A stretch of DNA of 28,069 nt from CAYXOX01 sp964466745 (GCA_964466745.1 CAYXOX010000025.1:1-28069); one strand, 5' to 3'. Numbered from the stretch's first letter, positions 7,407 through 15,840 are shown. Numbers and translations are program-made. Notes: generated by a model not told the origin, from the letters alone.

Positions 7407-7841
7407 ATCTCATCCACACCGGGCGACCCCGCGCGCGAGATCGTCGCGGTGCACCGGCTTCGCGATCGCCATGTCGACGGCATGGTGATGATGACGAACC
7501 GCCGCGACCGCGGCGAGCTTGCGCAGGCGCTCTCCGGCCTTGCCAACGTGGTTCTCCTCGACGAGGACATGCCGGGAACGGCGCTGCCGCGGATCTTCGT
7601 GGAGAGCCGCGCGGGAGCCCGGATGGCCACGGCGCATCTGGTGGGCCTCGGCCACCGGCGGATCGCGCTCGTGACCGGCCAGGAAGGGGTGATGAGCGTC
7701 GGCGAGCGGCGTGCGGGCCGGCTGGCCTTCGATCACCTGCACCGGCTGCTGTCCGGCGAGACACCTCTGCCGCTGATCCGGCTGCCGGTCCCGTTGCGGG
7801 TGCGCCAGTCCACCGCCATTCCCGGAGATCCTCGCCCATGA
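7407..7841 (+). pseudogene. LacI-family transcriptional regulator remnant (no HTH, internal deletion)
   Basis: The frame after a TAG at 7404-7406 reads ISSTPGDPAREIVAVHRL, HVDGMVMMT, LANVVLLDEDMPGTALPR and AGARMATAHLVGLGHRRI, all hallmark blocks of the periplasmic-binding-like ligand domain of LacI regulators. The DNA-binding helix-turn-helix is absent. At about 7728 the sequence jumps in frame from SVGERRAGRLAF to LHRLLSGETPLPLIR and then LPVPLRVRQSTA, which is the usual extreme C-terminus of the family, so about 100 or more residues are missing in the middle. The stop overlaps the ATG of the next gene (ATGA at 7838-7841), showing former coupling. It probably once controlled the nucleoside operon on the opposite strand. 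Without an HTH it cannot repress. Confidence 0.85.
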
Positions 7842-8594
7842 CCCGACCACGCGCGCTTCTCGCCGGCGAAAGCTGGACGGTGCACTCGATCCACCAGAAA
7901 GGTTTCGACAGCTTCACCACCACGGATCACGCCGAGGGAGGCGGCTGGCTCATCGCCGCGCTGGAGGGCGCGGGATGGGAGGTCACCTACCGGCCGGCCC
8001 ATGTCGCCGCTGCCGACTTCCCGTCGAGCCCGGAGGCGCTCGCGGCATTCGACGTGGTGTTCCTTTCGGAATCGGCGCCAACACGCTCCTTCTCAGCCGC
8101 GACACCTTCGTCGGCGGCCGGTCGCGCCCGAACCGACTCGTCGCGCTGCGCGATTACGTGGCGGGGGGCGGGGGGGGCTCGTCATGGTGGGCGGATACCT
8201 CACCTTCCAGGGAATCGAGGCGAAGGCGCAATATGCCGGCTCGCCGGTCGAGGAGGCGTTGCCCGTCACCCTTTGTCGCCACGACGATCGCGTCGAACGG
8301 CCCGAGGGCGTTGCCCCCGGAGTGGCGCTGCCCGTGCATGCCATCGCCGCGGGGCTGCCCGCGGTCTGGCCCGGGCTCATGGGCTACAACCGCCTCACGC
8401 CGCGCGAGGGCGCCGAGGTGGTCGCCCGGGTGGGCGAGGATCCCCTGATCGTGGCGGGGCGCTACGGCACCGGGCGTTCGGTCGCCTTTGCCTCCGACTG
8501 CAGCCCGCACTGGGCGCCCGCGGACTTCGTGGAGTGGCCGGGTTACGCATCCGTCTGGGCGCAGATCGCGGCCTGGGCGGCGGGCCGCGCCTGA
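7838..8594 (+). pseudogene. Glutamine-amidotransferase-like protein (class I GATase/ThuA-like fold), two frameshifts
   Basis: The gene starts at ATG 7838 with GGAGAT as ribosome site and reads LLAGESWTVHSIHQKGFDSF. At about 8071 one base appears missing: the correct continuation, GANTLLLSRDTFVGGR and PNRLVALRDYVAGGG, lies in the next frame. Near 8172 a run of eight Gs causes a second shift. The third frame gives GLVMVGGYLTFQGIEAKAQY, LTPREGA and FASDCSPHWAPADFVEWPGY, to TGA at 8592-8594. Joined together this is a full-length protein of about 250 residues of a conserved family of uncharacterised amidotransferase-like proteins. No function is established for it. It follows lacI with an ATGA overlap. 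The homopolymer shift could be a sequencing error, but the first shift is not in a homopolymer and every neighbour is also broken. Confidence 0.82.
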
Positions 8595-8705
8595 CGCGGC
8601 GGCGCCGGGGCTCGGGCCCGGTCCCGATCCGGTGCGCCGTGCAGCGCCGGCCCGGTGCAGGGCACGACGCCCCGAGGCCGAGGCCGCCGGCTTCGCCCCC
8701 GTGAA

Positions 8706-8721
8706 CAGGGCTCCGGCCCTG
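8706..8721 (-). terminator. Short hairpin downstream of the desaturase gene
   Basis: CAGGGC-TCCG-GCCCTG forms a perfect 6-bp stem with a tetraloop, 37 bases beyond the desaturase stop. It could serve the leftward desaturase transcript. There is no T-run, and such short GC hairpins arise easily at this base composition. Bases 8595-8757 contain nothing else I recognise. Confidence 0.3.
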
Positions 8722-8757
8722 CCGGGCGCTGGCGGCGAGGCCCCGCTCTGCGCCCCG

Positions 8758-9798
8758 TCAGCCCGCCGGCTGCGCCTCACCCGCGCCTGCGCGGCGCGGC
8801 GCGCGCGGGAACGGCACCAGCCGCTCGGCCTCTTCGTCCCACAGCTTGAGGGTGAAGCTGCGCAGCGCCTCGCCCCAGCCGATGGTCTGCATCGAGAACC
8901 GCTCGCGCAGGTCGCGGTGGCACTTGCGCAGCCGGTAGCTCGGGATCGCCGGGTTGAAGTGGTGGATGTCGTGGTAGGCGATGTTGGCGGTGGCGAAATC
9001 GAACCACCAGCCGAGATCCAGCGCCGAGGAGCCGTGGAGCGTTGCCCTGTCGAAGCTCAGATCGGGCTTCCTGTCCCAGTAGGTGTCCTCGAAATTGTGC
9101 TGGAGGTAGACGAGGAACACCCCGAACACGCCGGCGAACACCACCGTCAGCCCGTAGATGGCCAGCCCCGTCCACCCCGCAAGCGCGAAGATCAGGCCCC
9201 ACCACGCGAAGACGGCGAGGTTCGAGAGCATGATCTCGGCCACGCCCGCCTTCACCGCGTTCTTCGGCCAGCGGTAGCGGATGACGTAGACGAAGAGCCC
9301 GCCGAACGGCAGGATGAAGAGCGGGCTGCGGTAGATCCGGTAGCCAAGCCGCTTCCAGAAGCCCGCCTCCTGCCATTCCCGCAGCGTCATGGTGAACACC
9401 TCGGTGCTCTCGCGATGGTCGAGATTGCCGAGATAGGCGTGGTGGATGTTGTGGTTCATCCGCATCGCCTTGTAGGGCGTGAGGGTGAAGGTGGAGATCG
9501 CGTAGCCCGCCAGGTCGTTCGCGCGGCGGCTGGAAAACAGCGAGGCATGCCCGGTGTCGTGCTGGAGCACGTAGAGCCGCCCGGCCGCCAGGGCGTTCAG
9601 GATCGCGAGAGGCACCACCAGCCACCAGGCGGGGGCCGCGGCGATGGCCGCCCAGAGGCTGATGAAATAGGCGGCGAAGCTGCCCAGCAGGCTGGCCGCC
9701 GCAAGCCTGTCGTCGCGCGTCGTGTAGGCGCGGGTGGCTTCCTTGACTTCACGCGCCGCGGCTGCCGCGGCAAGTTCCGGTGTGCTGGCCTCGCTCAT
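8758..9798 (-). CDS. Membrane fatty acid desaturase
   Basis: This is a 346-residue integral membrane di-iron desaturase that would introduce a double bond into acyl chains of membrane lipids. The three histidine boxes are complete: HDTGH at residues 80-84, HNIHH at 116-120 and HDIHH at 276-280. Hydrophobic spans flank them (about 35-75, 190-235). The sequence around the first box (YVLQHDTGHASLF) and between the boxes (TLTPYKAMRMNHN) resembles the acyl-lipid omega-6/delta-12 type, but regiospecificity cannot be assigned by eye. The ATG at 9798 is preceded by GGAGAGGTG, a good ribosome site. It stands alone between the decayed nucleoside locus and the flagellar block and has no eroded features. 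Confidence 0.92.
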   Translation of the reverse strand: MSEASTPELAAAAAAREVKEATRAYTTRDDRLAAASLLGSFAAYFISLWAAIAAAPAWWLVVPLAILNALAAGRLYVLQHDTGHASLFSSRRANDLAGYAISTFTLTPYKAMRMNHNIHHAYLGNLDHRESTEVFTMTLREWQEAGFWKRLGYRIYRSPLFILPFGGLFVYVIRYRWPKNAVKAGVAEIMLSNLAVFAWWGLIFALAGWTGLAIYGLTVVFAGVFGVFLVYLQHNFEDTYWDRKPDLSFDRATLHGSSALDLGWWFDFATANIAYHDIHHFNPAIPSYRLRKCHRDLRERFSMQTIGWGEALRSFTLKLWDEEAERLVPFPRAPRRAGAGEAQPAG

Positions 9799-9919
9799 CT
9801 CACCTCTCCCCGTCCTGGCGCGGGCACGCTGGCCCGCTTTGCCACATGCTTCTTCCTAGATAGGTGCCCGGCGCCTCGGGCGACAACTCTTTCGGTAGGA
9901 TTTCGCCGTGCTTCGGCGA

Positions 9920-9934
9920 TTAATCCCCCATTCA
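9920..9934 (+). promoter_or_regulatory. CtrA-like box upstream of motB
   Basis: TTAA (9920-9923), seven bases, TTCA (9931-9934). This is one mismatch from the TTAA-N7-TTAA target of the alphaproteobacterial cell-cycle regulator CtrA. It lies 47 bp before the motB ATG. CtrA control of flagellar genes is established in several alphaproteobacteria; binding here is inference. Confidence 0.45.
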
Positions 9935-9981
9935 TCCCCGCCGGCTAGCTTTCGCGCGGGTGGTGAGTAAAGGGGTGTGGC

Positions 9982-10815
9982 ATGGCCGCGAACGAGCGCG
10001 GGCCAGCCATCATCAAGAAAAAGAAGGTGGTCGCCGGGGGCGGCGGGCACCATGGCGGTGCATGGAAGGTGGCGTACGCCGACTTCGTGACCGCCATGAT
10101 GGCCTTCTTCATGTTGATGTGGCTGCTGAACGCAACGACGGAAAAACAGAGGAAGGGGATCGCCGACTATTTCTCGCCGACGATCCCGATCAACAGGATC
10201 TCCGGCGGCGGCGACGGCGCCTTCGGCGGCGACAGCGTGTTCTCCGAAACGGTGATGGCGCAGAACGGGATCGGCGCGACCGACAGCCGCGCCACCGAGA
10301 GCAACGCCGCGCGCGGCGCAACCGGGGTGGAGACCGATCCCGAGGCGGCGCTGCGCGCGCTCGAAGCCGCGCTGGCACAGGCCATCGCCGCCGCGCCCGA
10401 GGGCTCCGAGATTGCCCGCCACCTTGCCGTGCGCATGAGTGACGAGGGCCTCGTGGTGGAGCTTGCCGATCTGCCGGGCGCCCCGCTCTTCGAGGAGGAC
10501 ACGGCCGTGCCCACGCCCGCGATGGAAACGCTGCTGGCCATGCTCGGCGACGTGCTCTCCACGGTGGCCAATCCGCTTGCCGTGGGCGCGCATCTCGCCG
10601 CGCGCCCCGTGGTCGCCGCCGGCGGGCCCGGCTGGAGCCTCGCGGCAGACCGCGCCGAGGCGGCCCGTTCCGGCATGGAGGCCGCCGGTCTGCCGCCGCG
10701 GCGCACCGCGCGGGTCACGGGCCATGCCGACAGGCGCCCGGCCCTGCCCGCGGCGCCGATGGCAGCCGAGAACAACCGCATCGAGATCACGCTTCTGCGG
10801 ATGCCGCCGGGATAG
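9982..10815 (+). CDS. motB: Flagellar motor stator protein MotB
   Basis: MotB is the stator subunit that, with MotA, conducts ions and anchors the motor to peptidoglycan. The 277-residue protein has a basic N-terminus (IIKKKKVV), a HHGGAWKVAYADF lead-in and a single membrane span (about residues 31-51). It contains the essential proton-accepting Asp at D34 in YADFVTAMMAFF. A central linker rich in Ala and Glu is followed by an OmpA-like periplasmic region ending NNRIEITLL. The peptidoglycan-binding loop is divergent from classical MotB, as often seen in Rhodobacterales, so anchoring details are uncertain. The ATG at 9982 follows AAAGGGGTG. It is the first gene before flgE; no motA is in the window. 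Confidence 0.92.
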   Translation: MAANERGPAIIKKKKVVAGGGGHHGGAWKVAYADFVTAMMAFFMLMWLLNATTEKQRKGIADYFSPTIPINRISGGGDGAFGGDSVFSETVMAQNGIGATDSRATESNAARGATGVETDPEAALRALEAALAQAIAAAPEGSEIARHLAVRMSDEGLVVELADLPGAPLFEEDTAVPTPAMETLLAMLGDVLSTVANPLAVGAHLAARPVVAAGGPGWSLAADRAEAARSGMEAAGLPPRRTARVTGHADRRPALPAAPMAAENNRIEITLLRMPPG

Positions 10816-10830
10816 GCGCAATTGGAGACG

Positions 10831-10845
10831 TTAGCCGGCCCTTAA
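10831..10845 (+). promoter_or_regulatory. CtrA-like box upstream of flgE
   Basis: TTAG (10831-10834), seven bases, TTAA (10842-10845), followed by TCC. It has one mismatch to TTAA-N7-TTAA and sits 64 bp before flgE, just after the motB stop. It shares the TTAATCCCC core with the element before motB. Function is inferred. Confidence 0.45.
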
Positions 10846-10909
10846 TCCCCGCCGGGTTAGGCGATGGCCGACCCGGGCCTGCCCCGGGGGAGCAGCAGAA
10901 AGGCGCGAC

Positions 10910-12211
10910 ATGACCATTTCCTCCTCGCTCAACGCGGGTGTGGCCGGGCTTGCGGCCAACGCCAGCCGCCTGGCCACCATCTCCGACAACATCGCCAACT
11001 CCTCCACCTTCGGCTACAAGCGCGCGGTGGCCGATTTCCATTCCATGGTGATCGACAGCGGAACGGGCACCTACTCGGCCGGTGGCGTCCGGGTCACCAC
11101 CACCCGCCTGATCGACGAGCGCGGCCCGCTCGTCTCCACGTCCAACGCCACCGATCTCGCGGTGCGCGGGCGGGGCTTCATCCCCGTCACCGATACCGCC
11201 TCGGTGGAGGTCGGCAACGGGCTGAGCAACATGATGCTGGCGACCACCGGCTCCTTCCGCACCGACGCCGACGGGTATCTCGTGACGGAAACGGGGCTGG
11301 TGCTCATGGGCTGGCCGGCCGACGCCGACGGTTCGGTCCCCACCTTCCCGCGCGACACCCAGGACGGGCTTCAGCCGATCCGGGTCAACGTCAACCAGTT
11401 CGCCGGCGAGCCCACCACGCGGATGACGCTCGGCGTGAACCTGCCCGCCACGGAAACCGAGGCAGGCGCACCGGGCACCACGCAGGAGCTCTCCATCGAG
11501 TATTTCGACAATCTCGGCACCTCGCAGAACCTCGCCATCACCTTCACGCCCACGATCCCCGGCAGCGGCGCCTCCAACACCTGGACGATGGTGCTCTCCG
11601 ACAGTGCGCTGGGTGGCGCCACCATCGGCGAATACACCCTCGTGTTCGACGACAGCCGCGCCGAAGGAGGCACCCTCGATGCGGTCACCACCATCTCCGG
11701 CGGCGCCTACGATCCCGCCACCGGCAACATCACCGTCAACGTGGCCGGCGGGCCGATCGAGATCGATATCGGCACCCTCGGCGACAGCAACGGCCTCACC
11801 CAGCTCTCCGACAGCTTCGCCCCCGTCTCGATCCTCAAGGACGGCTCACCGGTGGGCAACATGACGAGCGTGGAGGTCGATCCCAACGGCTTCGTCCACG
11901 CCAGCTTCGACATCGGCATCACCCGCACGATCTACCAGATCCCGCTCGTGGACGTGCCGAACCCCAACGGCCTCGCCGCCTTCGACAACCAGACATACAT
12001 GCCCACGCCCGAAAGCGGCTCGTTCTTCCTGTGGGATGCCGGCGACGGGCCCACCGGCGACATCGTGAACTACGCCCGCGAAGAGAGCACGACCGATGTC
12101 GCGGGCGAGCTCACGGAGATGATCCAGGTCCAGCGCGCCTACTCGTCGAACGCCAAGGTCATCCAGACGGTGGACGAGATGCTCCAGGAAACCACCAACA
12201 TCAAGCGCTGA
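10910..12211 (+). CDS. flgE: Flagellar hook protein FlgE
   Basis: This is the hook subunit, 433 residues, exported by the flagellar type III system and polymerised outside the cell. The N-terminal rod/hook signature is clear: SLNAGVAGLAANASRLATIS, then DNIANSSTFGYKRA, which forms the coiled D0 domain. The LAVRGRGFI block at about residues 83-92 and the C-terminal block ELTEMIQVQRAYSSNAKVIQ followed by TVDEMLQ are also canonical, placing both ends of the protein as intact. The variable middle (about 150-360) is Thr/Gly/Asp-rich, as expected for the exposed domains. The ribosome site AAAGGCG precedes the ATG. The stop is 25 bp before flgK. Confidence 0.95.
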   Translation: MTISSSLNAGVAGLAANASRLATISDNIANSSTFGYKRAVADFHSMVIDSGTGTYSAGGVRVTTTRLIDERGPLVSTSNATDLAVRGRGFIPVTDTASVEVGNGLSNMMLATTGSFRTDADGYLVTETGLVLMGWPADADGSVPTFPRDTQDGLQPIRVNVNQFAGEPTTRMTLGVNLPATETEAGAPGTTQELSIEYFDNLGTSQNLAITFTPTIPGSGASNTWTMVLSDSALGGATIGEYTLVFDDSRAEGGTLDAVTTISGGAYDPATGNITVNVAGGPIEIDIGTLGDSNGLTQLSDSFAPVSILKDGSPVGNMTSVEVDPNGFVHASFDIGITRTIYQIPLVDVPNPNGLAAFDNQTYMPTPESGSFFLWDAGDGPTGDIVNYAREESTTDVAGELTEMIQVQRAYSSNAKVIQTVDEMLQETTNIKR

Positions 12212-12236
12212 CACCGGCTGAGGGCAGGTACACGCC

Positions 12237-13688
12237 ATGAGCCTCACCGGCACGCTCTCCAACGCGCTCTCGGGCCTCACCGCCTCCTCGCGCAACATCG
12301 AGGTCGTCTCCTCGAACATCGCCAACGCGCGCACCGAGGGCTATGCCGCGCGCGAGCTGGAGCTCGCCGCGCGCATGGTGGGCGGCACCGGCGGCGGAGT
12401 GGCGGTCGCAGGCGTGACGCGCCGCGAGGATCCCGCGCTGATCGCCGAGCGGCGCGCCGCCTCGGGGGATCGCGCGGCCGCCGCCCTTCTCGCGGAGTAC
12501 CTCTCCGGGCTCGAGCGCGAGATCGGCGAGCCCGGGCAGGCCGGCGCGCTCGGCGAGGCCTACTCCCGCTTCGCCACCGCGCTCACCGCCGCGGAGAGCC
12601 GGCCCGACAGCTCGCCCCGGCTTGCCGAGGTGCTCGACGCGGCCCGCACCCTTGCCAGCAAGATCAACGGGCTCGGCCGCCATGTCCAGGCCCAGCGCGA
12701 GGCGGCCGAGGCGACCATCTCCGGCGATGTCGCCCGGCTCAACGAGGGGCTGGCCGAGGTCGCCCGGCTCAACGCCGAGATCATGCGCTTCTCCGGCGGA
12801 GGCGACGCCAGCGCCCTGTTCGACAGGCGGCGCGCCGTGATCGACGAGATCAACGAGATCGTCCCCGTGCGCGAGGTGCCCCGGCAGAACGGGCAGGTCG
12901 CGCTCCTCAGCCCCGGGGGCGCCCAGCTCGTGGACGGCACCGCCGCATCCTTCGAGTTCCAGCCCGCCGGGCTGATCGTGCCGGAGATGACACTGGCCTC
13001 CACCGGCCTCGCGCCGCTCACCCGCGACGGCGTACCGGTGGCAACCGGGCCCGGCGGCCCGCTCGCGGGAGGCAGGCTGGCGGCCGCCTTCGCCACGCGG
13101 GACGTTCATGCCCCCGCGTCCCAGGCCCGCCTCGATGCGCTGGCTCGCGATCTCGTGGAGCGCTTCGAGGCCACCGCCGCCGATCCCAGCCGGGCACCGG
13201 GCGCGCCCGGCCTCTTCACCGATGGCGGAGGCGTCTTCGATCCCGCCACCGAAACCGGGCTCGCCGGGCGCCTTGCGATCAACGCGCTCGCCGATCCGGG
13301 CCAGGGCGGCGCGCTCTGGCGCCTGCGCGACGGGCTCGGCGCCACGGCGCCCGGCGCATCCGGCAACCCCGCCGGCCTCATGGCGCTCTCCGCAGCGCTC
13401 GATGCGCCGCGGGTGCCGGGCTCGGGCGATTTCGCGGGCACCGCCCGCAGCGCCGGCGGGCTGGCGAGCGATCTGCTCTCCGCCGTCTCGCGCGACGGGC
13501 TGGCCGCGGACCGTGCGCTCGCAACCGCCGCCGCGCGCGACGGCGGGCTGCGCGAACTCGAACTCGCCCAGGGCGTGGATACCGACGCCGAGCTCCAGGC
13601 CCTGCTTCGGGTGGAGCAGGCCTATGCCGCCAACGCCAGGGTGATCCAGACCGTCGAGGATCTGCTCGACCTTCTCATGAGGCTCTGA
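12237..13688 (+). CDS. flgK: Flagellar hook-associated protein 1, FlgK
   Basis: FlgK is the hook-filament junction protein, 483 residues. The N-terminus LSNALSGLTASSRNIEVVSS followed by NIANARTEGYAAR is the conserved D0 coil shared with other axial proteins. The C-terminus has the matching LLRVEQAYAANARVIQTVED helix ending in LLDLLMRL. Between them are Ala-rich helices (GDVARLNEGLAEVARLNAEI around residues 163-182) typical of FlgK. The start ATG is preceded by GAGGGCAGG. flgL begins 3 bp after the stop, so the two junction proteins, which must be made together, are coupled. GC at third positions is extreme, as in its neighbours. Confidence 0.94.
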   Translation: MSLTGTLSNALSGLTASSRNIEVVSSNIANARTEGYAARELELAARMVGGTGGGVAVAGVTRREDPALIAERRAASGDRAAAALLAEYLSGLEREIGEPGQAGALGEAYSRFATALTAAESRPDSSPRLAEVLDAARTLASKINGLGRHVQAQREAAEATISGDVARLNEGLAEVARLNAEIMRFSGGGDASALFDRRRAVIDEINEIVPVREVPRQNGQVALLSPGGAQLVDGTAASFEFQPAGLIVPEMTLASTGLAPLTRDGVPVATGPGGPLAGGRLAAAFATRDVHAPASQARLDALARDLVERFEATAADPSRAPGAPGLFTDGGGVFDPATETGLAGRLAINALADPGQGGALWRLRDGLGATAPGASGNPAGLMALSAALDAPRVPGSGDFAGTARSAGGLASDLLSAVSRDGLAADRALATAAARDGGLRELELAQGVDTDAELQALLRVEQAYAANARVIQTVEDLLDLLMRL

Positions 13689-13691
13689 GCC

Positions 13692-14702
13692 ATGACCTTC
13701 TCCTCCATCGGCGATCTTGCGCAGGGCTTCGTCAGCCGGCGCACCAACGCAACGCTGCGGCAGGATCTCGCCGGCCTCACGGCCGAGCTCTCCACCGGCC
13801 GCCGGGCGGATCTGCCCGCCCGGCTCTCCGGGGATTTCTCCGCGCTCTCGGGCCTCTCGGCCCGGCTCGACGCGCTGCGTGCGCGCGAGGTCGCGAATGC
13901 CGAGCTCGCCCTGCGCGCCGGCGCGATGCAGGCGGCGCTGTCCACGATCACCGGATCCACGGCCACTCTCGCGGCCGATCTCGCACTTGTGTCCACGGCG
14001 CCCGACCCGCGCGGGGTCACCGCCGCCGCCGAGAGCGCGCGCCAGGCCTTCGGGCAGATCGTCGGCGCCCTGAACGCGCGTGTCGCGGACAGGCAGCTCT
14101 TTTCCGGCACCGCGACGGACCGGCCCGCCCTCGCACCCGCGGAGGACATGCTGGCAAGCCTCGCCGCCGCCACCGCCGGGGCCCCGGATGCCGCGGCGCT
14201 CGAAGCCGCGGTGAACGACTGGTTCCTGGCGCCCGGCGGCGGCTTCGAGCTGACGGGCTACCTCGGCGGCGCCGATTCGTCCCCGCCGGCTCCGCTGGGA
14301 GACGGCTCCACCGCCGATCTCGGCACCCGCGCCGACGACGAGGCCCTGCGCGGCACGCTCGCGTCCGTGGCGCTGGCCGCGCTCGTTTCGGCCGGCGCGC
14401 TCGCCGGCCAGCCGGAGGAGCGTGCCGATGCGCTCTCGCGCTCCGCGGTCGCGCTGCGCACCGGCGAGGCCGGGCTCGTGGCGGTGCAGGCGGCCGTCGG
14501 CACGGCGGAGGCGGCGGTGGAGGCCGCCACCGCCCGCAACGCGTCCGAGGCCACGGCGACGGAGATCGCCATTGCCGGCCTCACCGCCGCCGACCCCTTC
14601 GAAACCGCGACGCAGCTCGAGGAGGTGCGGGGCCAGCTCGAAACGCACTACGCGCTCACAGCGCGGCTCTCGCGGCTCACCCTGCTGGAGTTCCTGCGAT
14701 GA
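13692..14702 (+). CDS. flgL: Flagellar hook-associated protein 3, FlgL (flagellin-like)
   Basis: This is the second hook-filament junction protein, 336 residues. It starts MTFSSIGDLAQGFVSRRTNA, followed by LRQDLAGLTAELSTGRRADL, the flagellin-type N-terminal coil. It ends in a long amphipathic helix with LEEVRGQLETHYALTARLSR and LTLLEFLR, matching the FlgL/flagellin C-terminal coil. The RQLFSGT block near residue 136 (here DRQLFSGTATDRPAL) is a recognisable FlgL signature. The stop overlaps the flgI start (ATGA at 14699-14702). Assignment as FlgL rather than flagellin follows from the position after flgK and that signature. Confidence 0.92.
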   Translation: MTFSSIGDLAQGFVSRRTNATLRQDLAGLTAELSTGRRADLPARLSGDFSALSGLSARLDALRAREVANAELALRAGAMQAALSTITGSTATLAADLALVSTAPDPRGVTAAAESARQAFGQIVGALNARVADRQLFSGTATDRPALAPAEDMLASLAAATAGAPDAAALEAAVNDWFLAPGGGFELTGYLGGADSSPPAPLGDGSTADLGTRADDEALRGTLASVALAALVSAGALAGQPEERADALSRSAVALRTGEAGLVAVQAAVGTAEAAVEAATARNASEATATEIAIAGLTAADPFETATQLEEVRGQLETHYALTARLSRLTLLEFLR

Positions 14703-15820
14703 GCGCGGCCCGCGCGAGGCGGCGCCTGGCAGCGCTCTGGTTCGCGGCGCTCTGCTGCCTCGGCCCCGCGGCCGCCGAGGAGGTCCGCCTCAAGGATCTC
14801 GTGGAGTTCGACGGCGTGCGCGGGAACGACCTGCTGGGCTACGGCCTCGTGGTGGGCCTCGCCGGCACCGGGGACGGGCTGCGCAACGCCCCCTTCACCG
14901 AAGAGATGATGGTCTCCATCCTCGAACGCCTCGGGATCAACGTCAGCGGAGAGCAGTTCCGCCCGCGCAACGTGGCCGCGGTGCTCGTGACCGCGGCGCT
15001 GCCGCCCTTCGCCCGCGCGGGCAGCCAGATCGACGTGACGGTCTCGGCCATCGGCGACGCCACCAGCCTGCTCGGCGGCACGCTGGTGATGACCCCGCTC
15101 AACGCCGCCGACGGCGAGATCTACGCCGTCGCCCAGGGCAGCGTCATCGCCGGCGGCGCGGAGGCCCGCGGCGAGGGCGCCGCGGTGACCGAGGGCGTGC
15201 CGACGGCCGGGGTGATCCCCTCCGGCGCGCGGGTGGAGCGGGAAGTGGATTTCGCGCTCTCCTCCCTCGGCACGGTGCGCCTCGCGCTGCGCTCGCCCGA
15301 TTTCACAACCGCCGCCCGGATCGAAGCGGCGGTGAACGCCGTCTACGGGCGCCCGGTGGCGCGGATGCTCGATGCAGGCACGGTCGAAGTGCACATCTCG
15401 GCCACCGGCGAGACATCGCCCGCCCATGCGCTGAGCCGGATCGAATCGCTGGAGGTCGCGCCCGAGCGCCGCGCCCGGGTGGTGGTGGACCAGCGCTCGG
15501 GCACCATCGTGATGGGGGCGGATGTGCGGCTCGGCCGCGTCGCCGTCAGCCAGGGTGGCCTGACACTCCGGGTCGAGGAAGCGCCGGCGGTGGTTCAGCC
15601 CAACCCCTTCGCAGGGGGCGAAACGGTCGTCGTGCCACGTACCCGCGCCGCCCTCGAGGAGGGCGCGGGCGTCGCACTGGCCGAGGTGCCCGAGGCCACC
15701 TCGCTTTCCGAGGTCGTCGAGGGGCTCAACGCGCTCGGCGTGGCCCCGCGCGACATGATCGACATCCTCAAATCCCTCAAGGCCGCAGGCGCACTCCACG
15801 CGGAGTTCGTGGTCCGCTGA
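14699..15820 (+). CDS. flgI: Flagellar P-ring protein FlgI
   Basis: FlgI builds the periplasmic P-ring bushing around the rod, 373 residues. A signal peptide is visible at residues 1-26 (Arg-rich start, hydrophobic LAALWFAALCCLG, AAA cleavage). The mature start EEVRLKDLVEFDGVRGNDLL and GYGLVVGLAGTGDGL are near-diagnostic for FlgI. Later blocks include VAAVLVTAALPPFARAGSQI, DVTVSAIGDATSLLGGTLV and the C-terminal GVAPRDMIDILKSLKAAGAL. The length is normal. It is the last rightward flagellar gene; a hairpin follows 3 bp after the stop. Confidence 0.96.
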   Translation: MSAARARRRLAALWFAALCCLGPAAAEEVRLKDLVEFDGVRGNDLLGYGLVVGLAGTGDGLRNAPFTEEMMVSILERLGINVSGEQFRPRNVAAVLVTAALPPFARAGSQIDVTVSAIGDATSLLGGTLVMTPLNAADGEIYAVAQGSVIAGGAEARGEGAAVTEGVPTAGVIPSGARVEREVDFALSSLGTVRLALRSPDFTTAARIEAAVNAVYGRPVARMLDAGTVEVHISATGETSPAHALSRIESLEVAPERRARVVVDQRSGTIVMGADVRLGRVAVSQGGLTLRVEEAPAVVQPNPFAGGETVVVPRTRAALEEGAGVALAEVPEATSLSEVVEGLNALGVAPRDMIDILKSLKAAGALHAEFVVR

Positions 15821-15822
15821 CA

Positions 15823-15840
15823 GGCCCCCCCGCCGGGGCC
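15823..15840 (+). terminator. Hairpin after flgI
   Basis: GGCCCC (15823-15828) and GGGGCC (15835-15840) form a 6-bp stem two bases past the flgI stop codon. It is a candidate terminator for the motB-flgEKLI transcript. There is no T-run, so termination strength is doubtful. Confidence 0.4.

Noticed and set aside
7402..7410. TCTAGATCT, overlapping XbaI and BglII sites at the LacI/amidohydrolase junction, as a cloning scar
   Set aside because: The ATCTCATCC part encodes the native ISS of the LacI domain and no vector sequence follows; chance is the simpler explanation.
4859..8757. Genomic island or mobile element as cause of the decayed region
   Set aside because: No integrase, transposase, terminal repeats, tRNA or composition shift visible; deletions alone explain the remnants.
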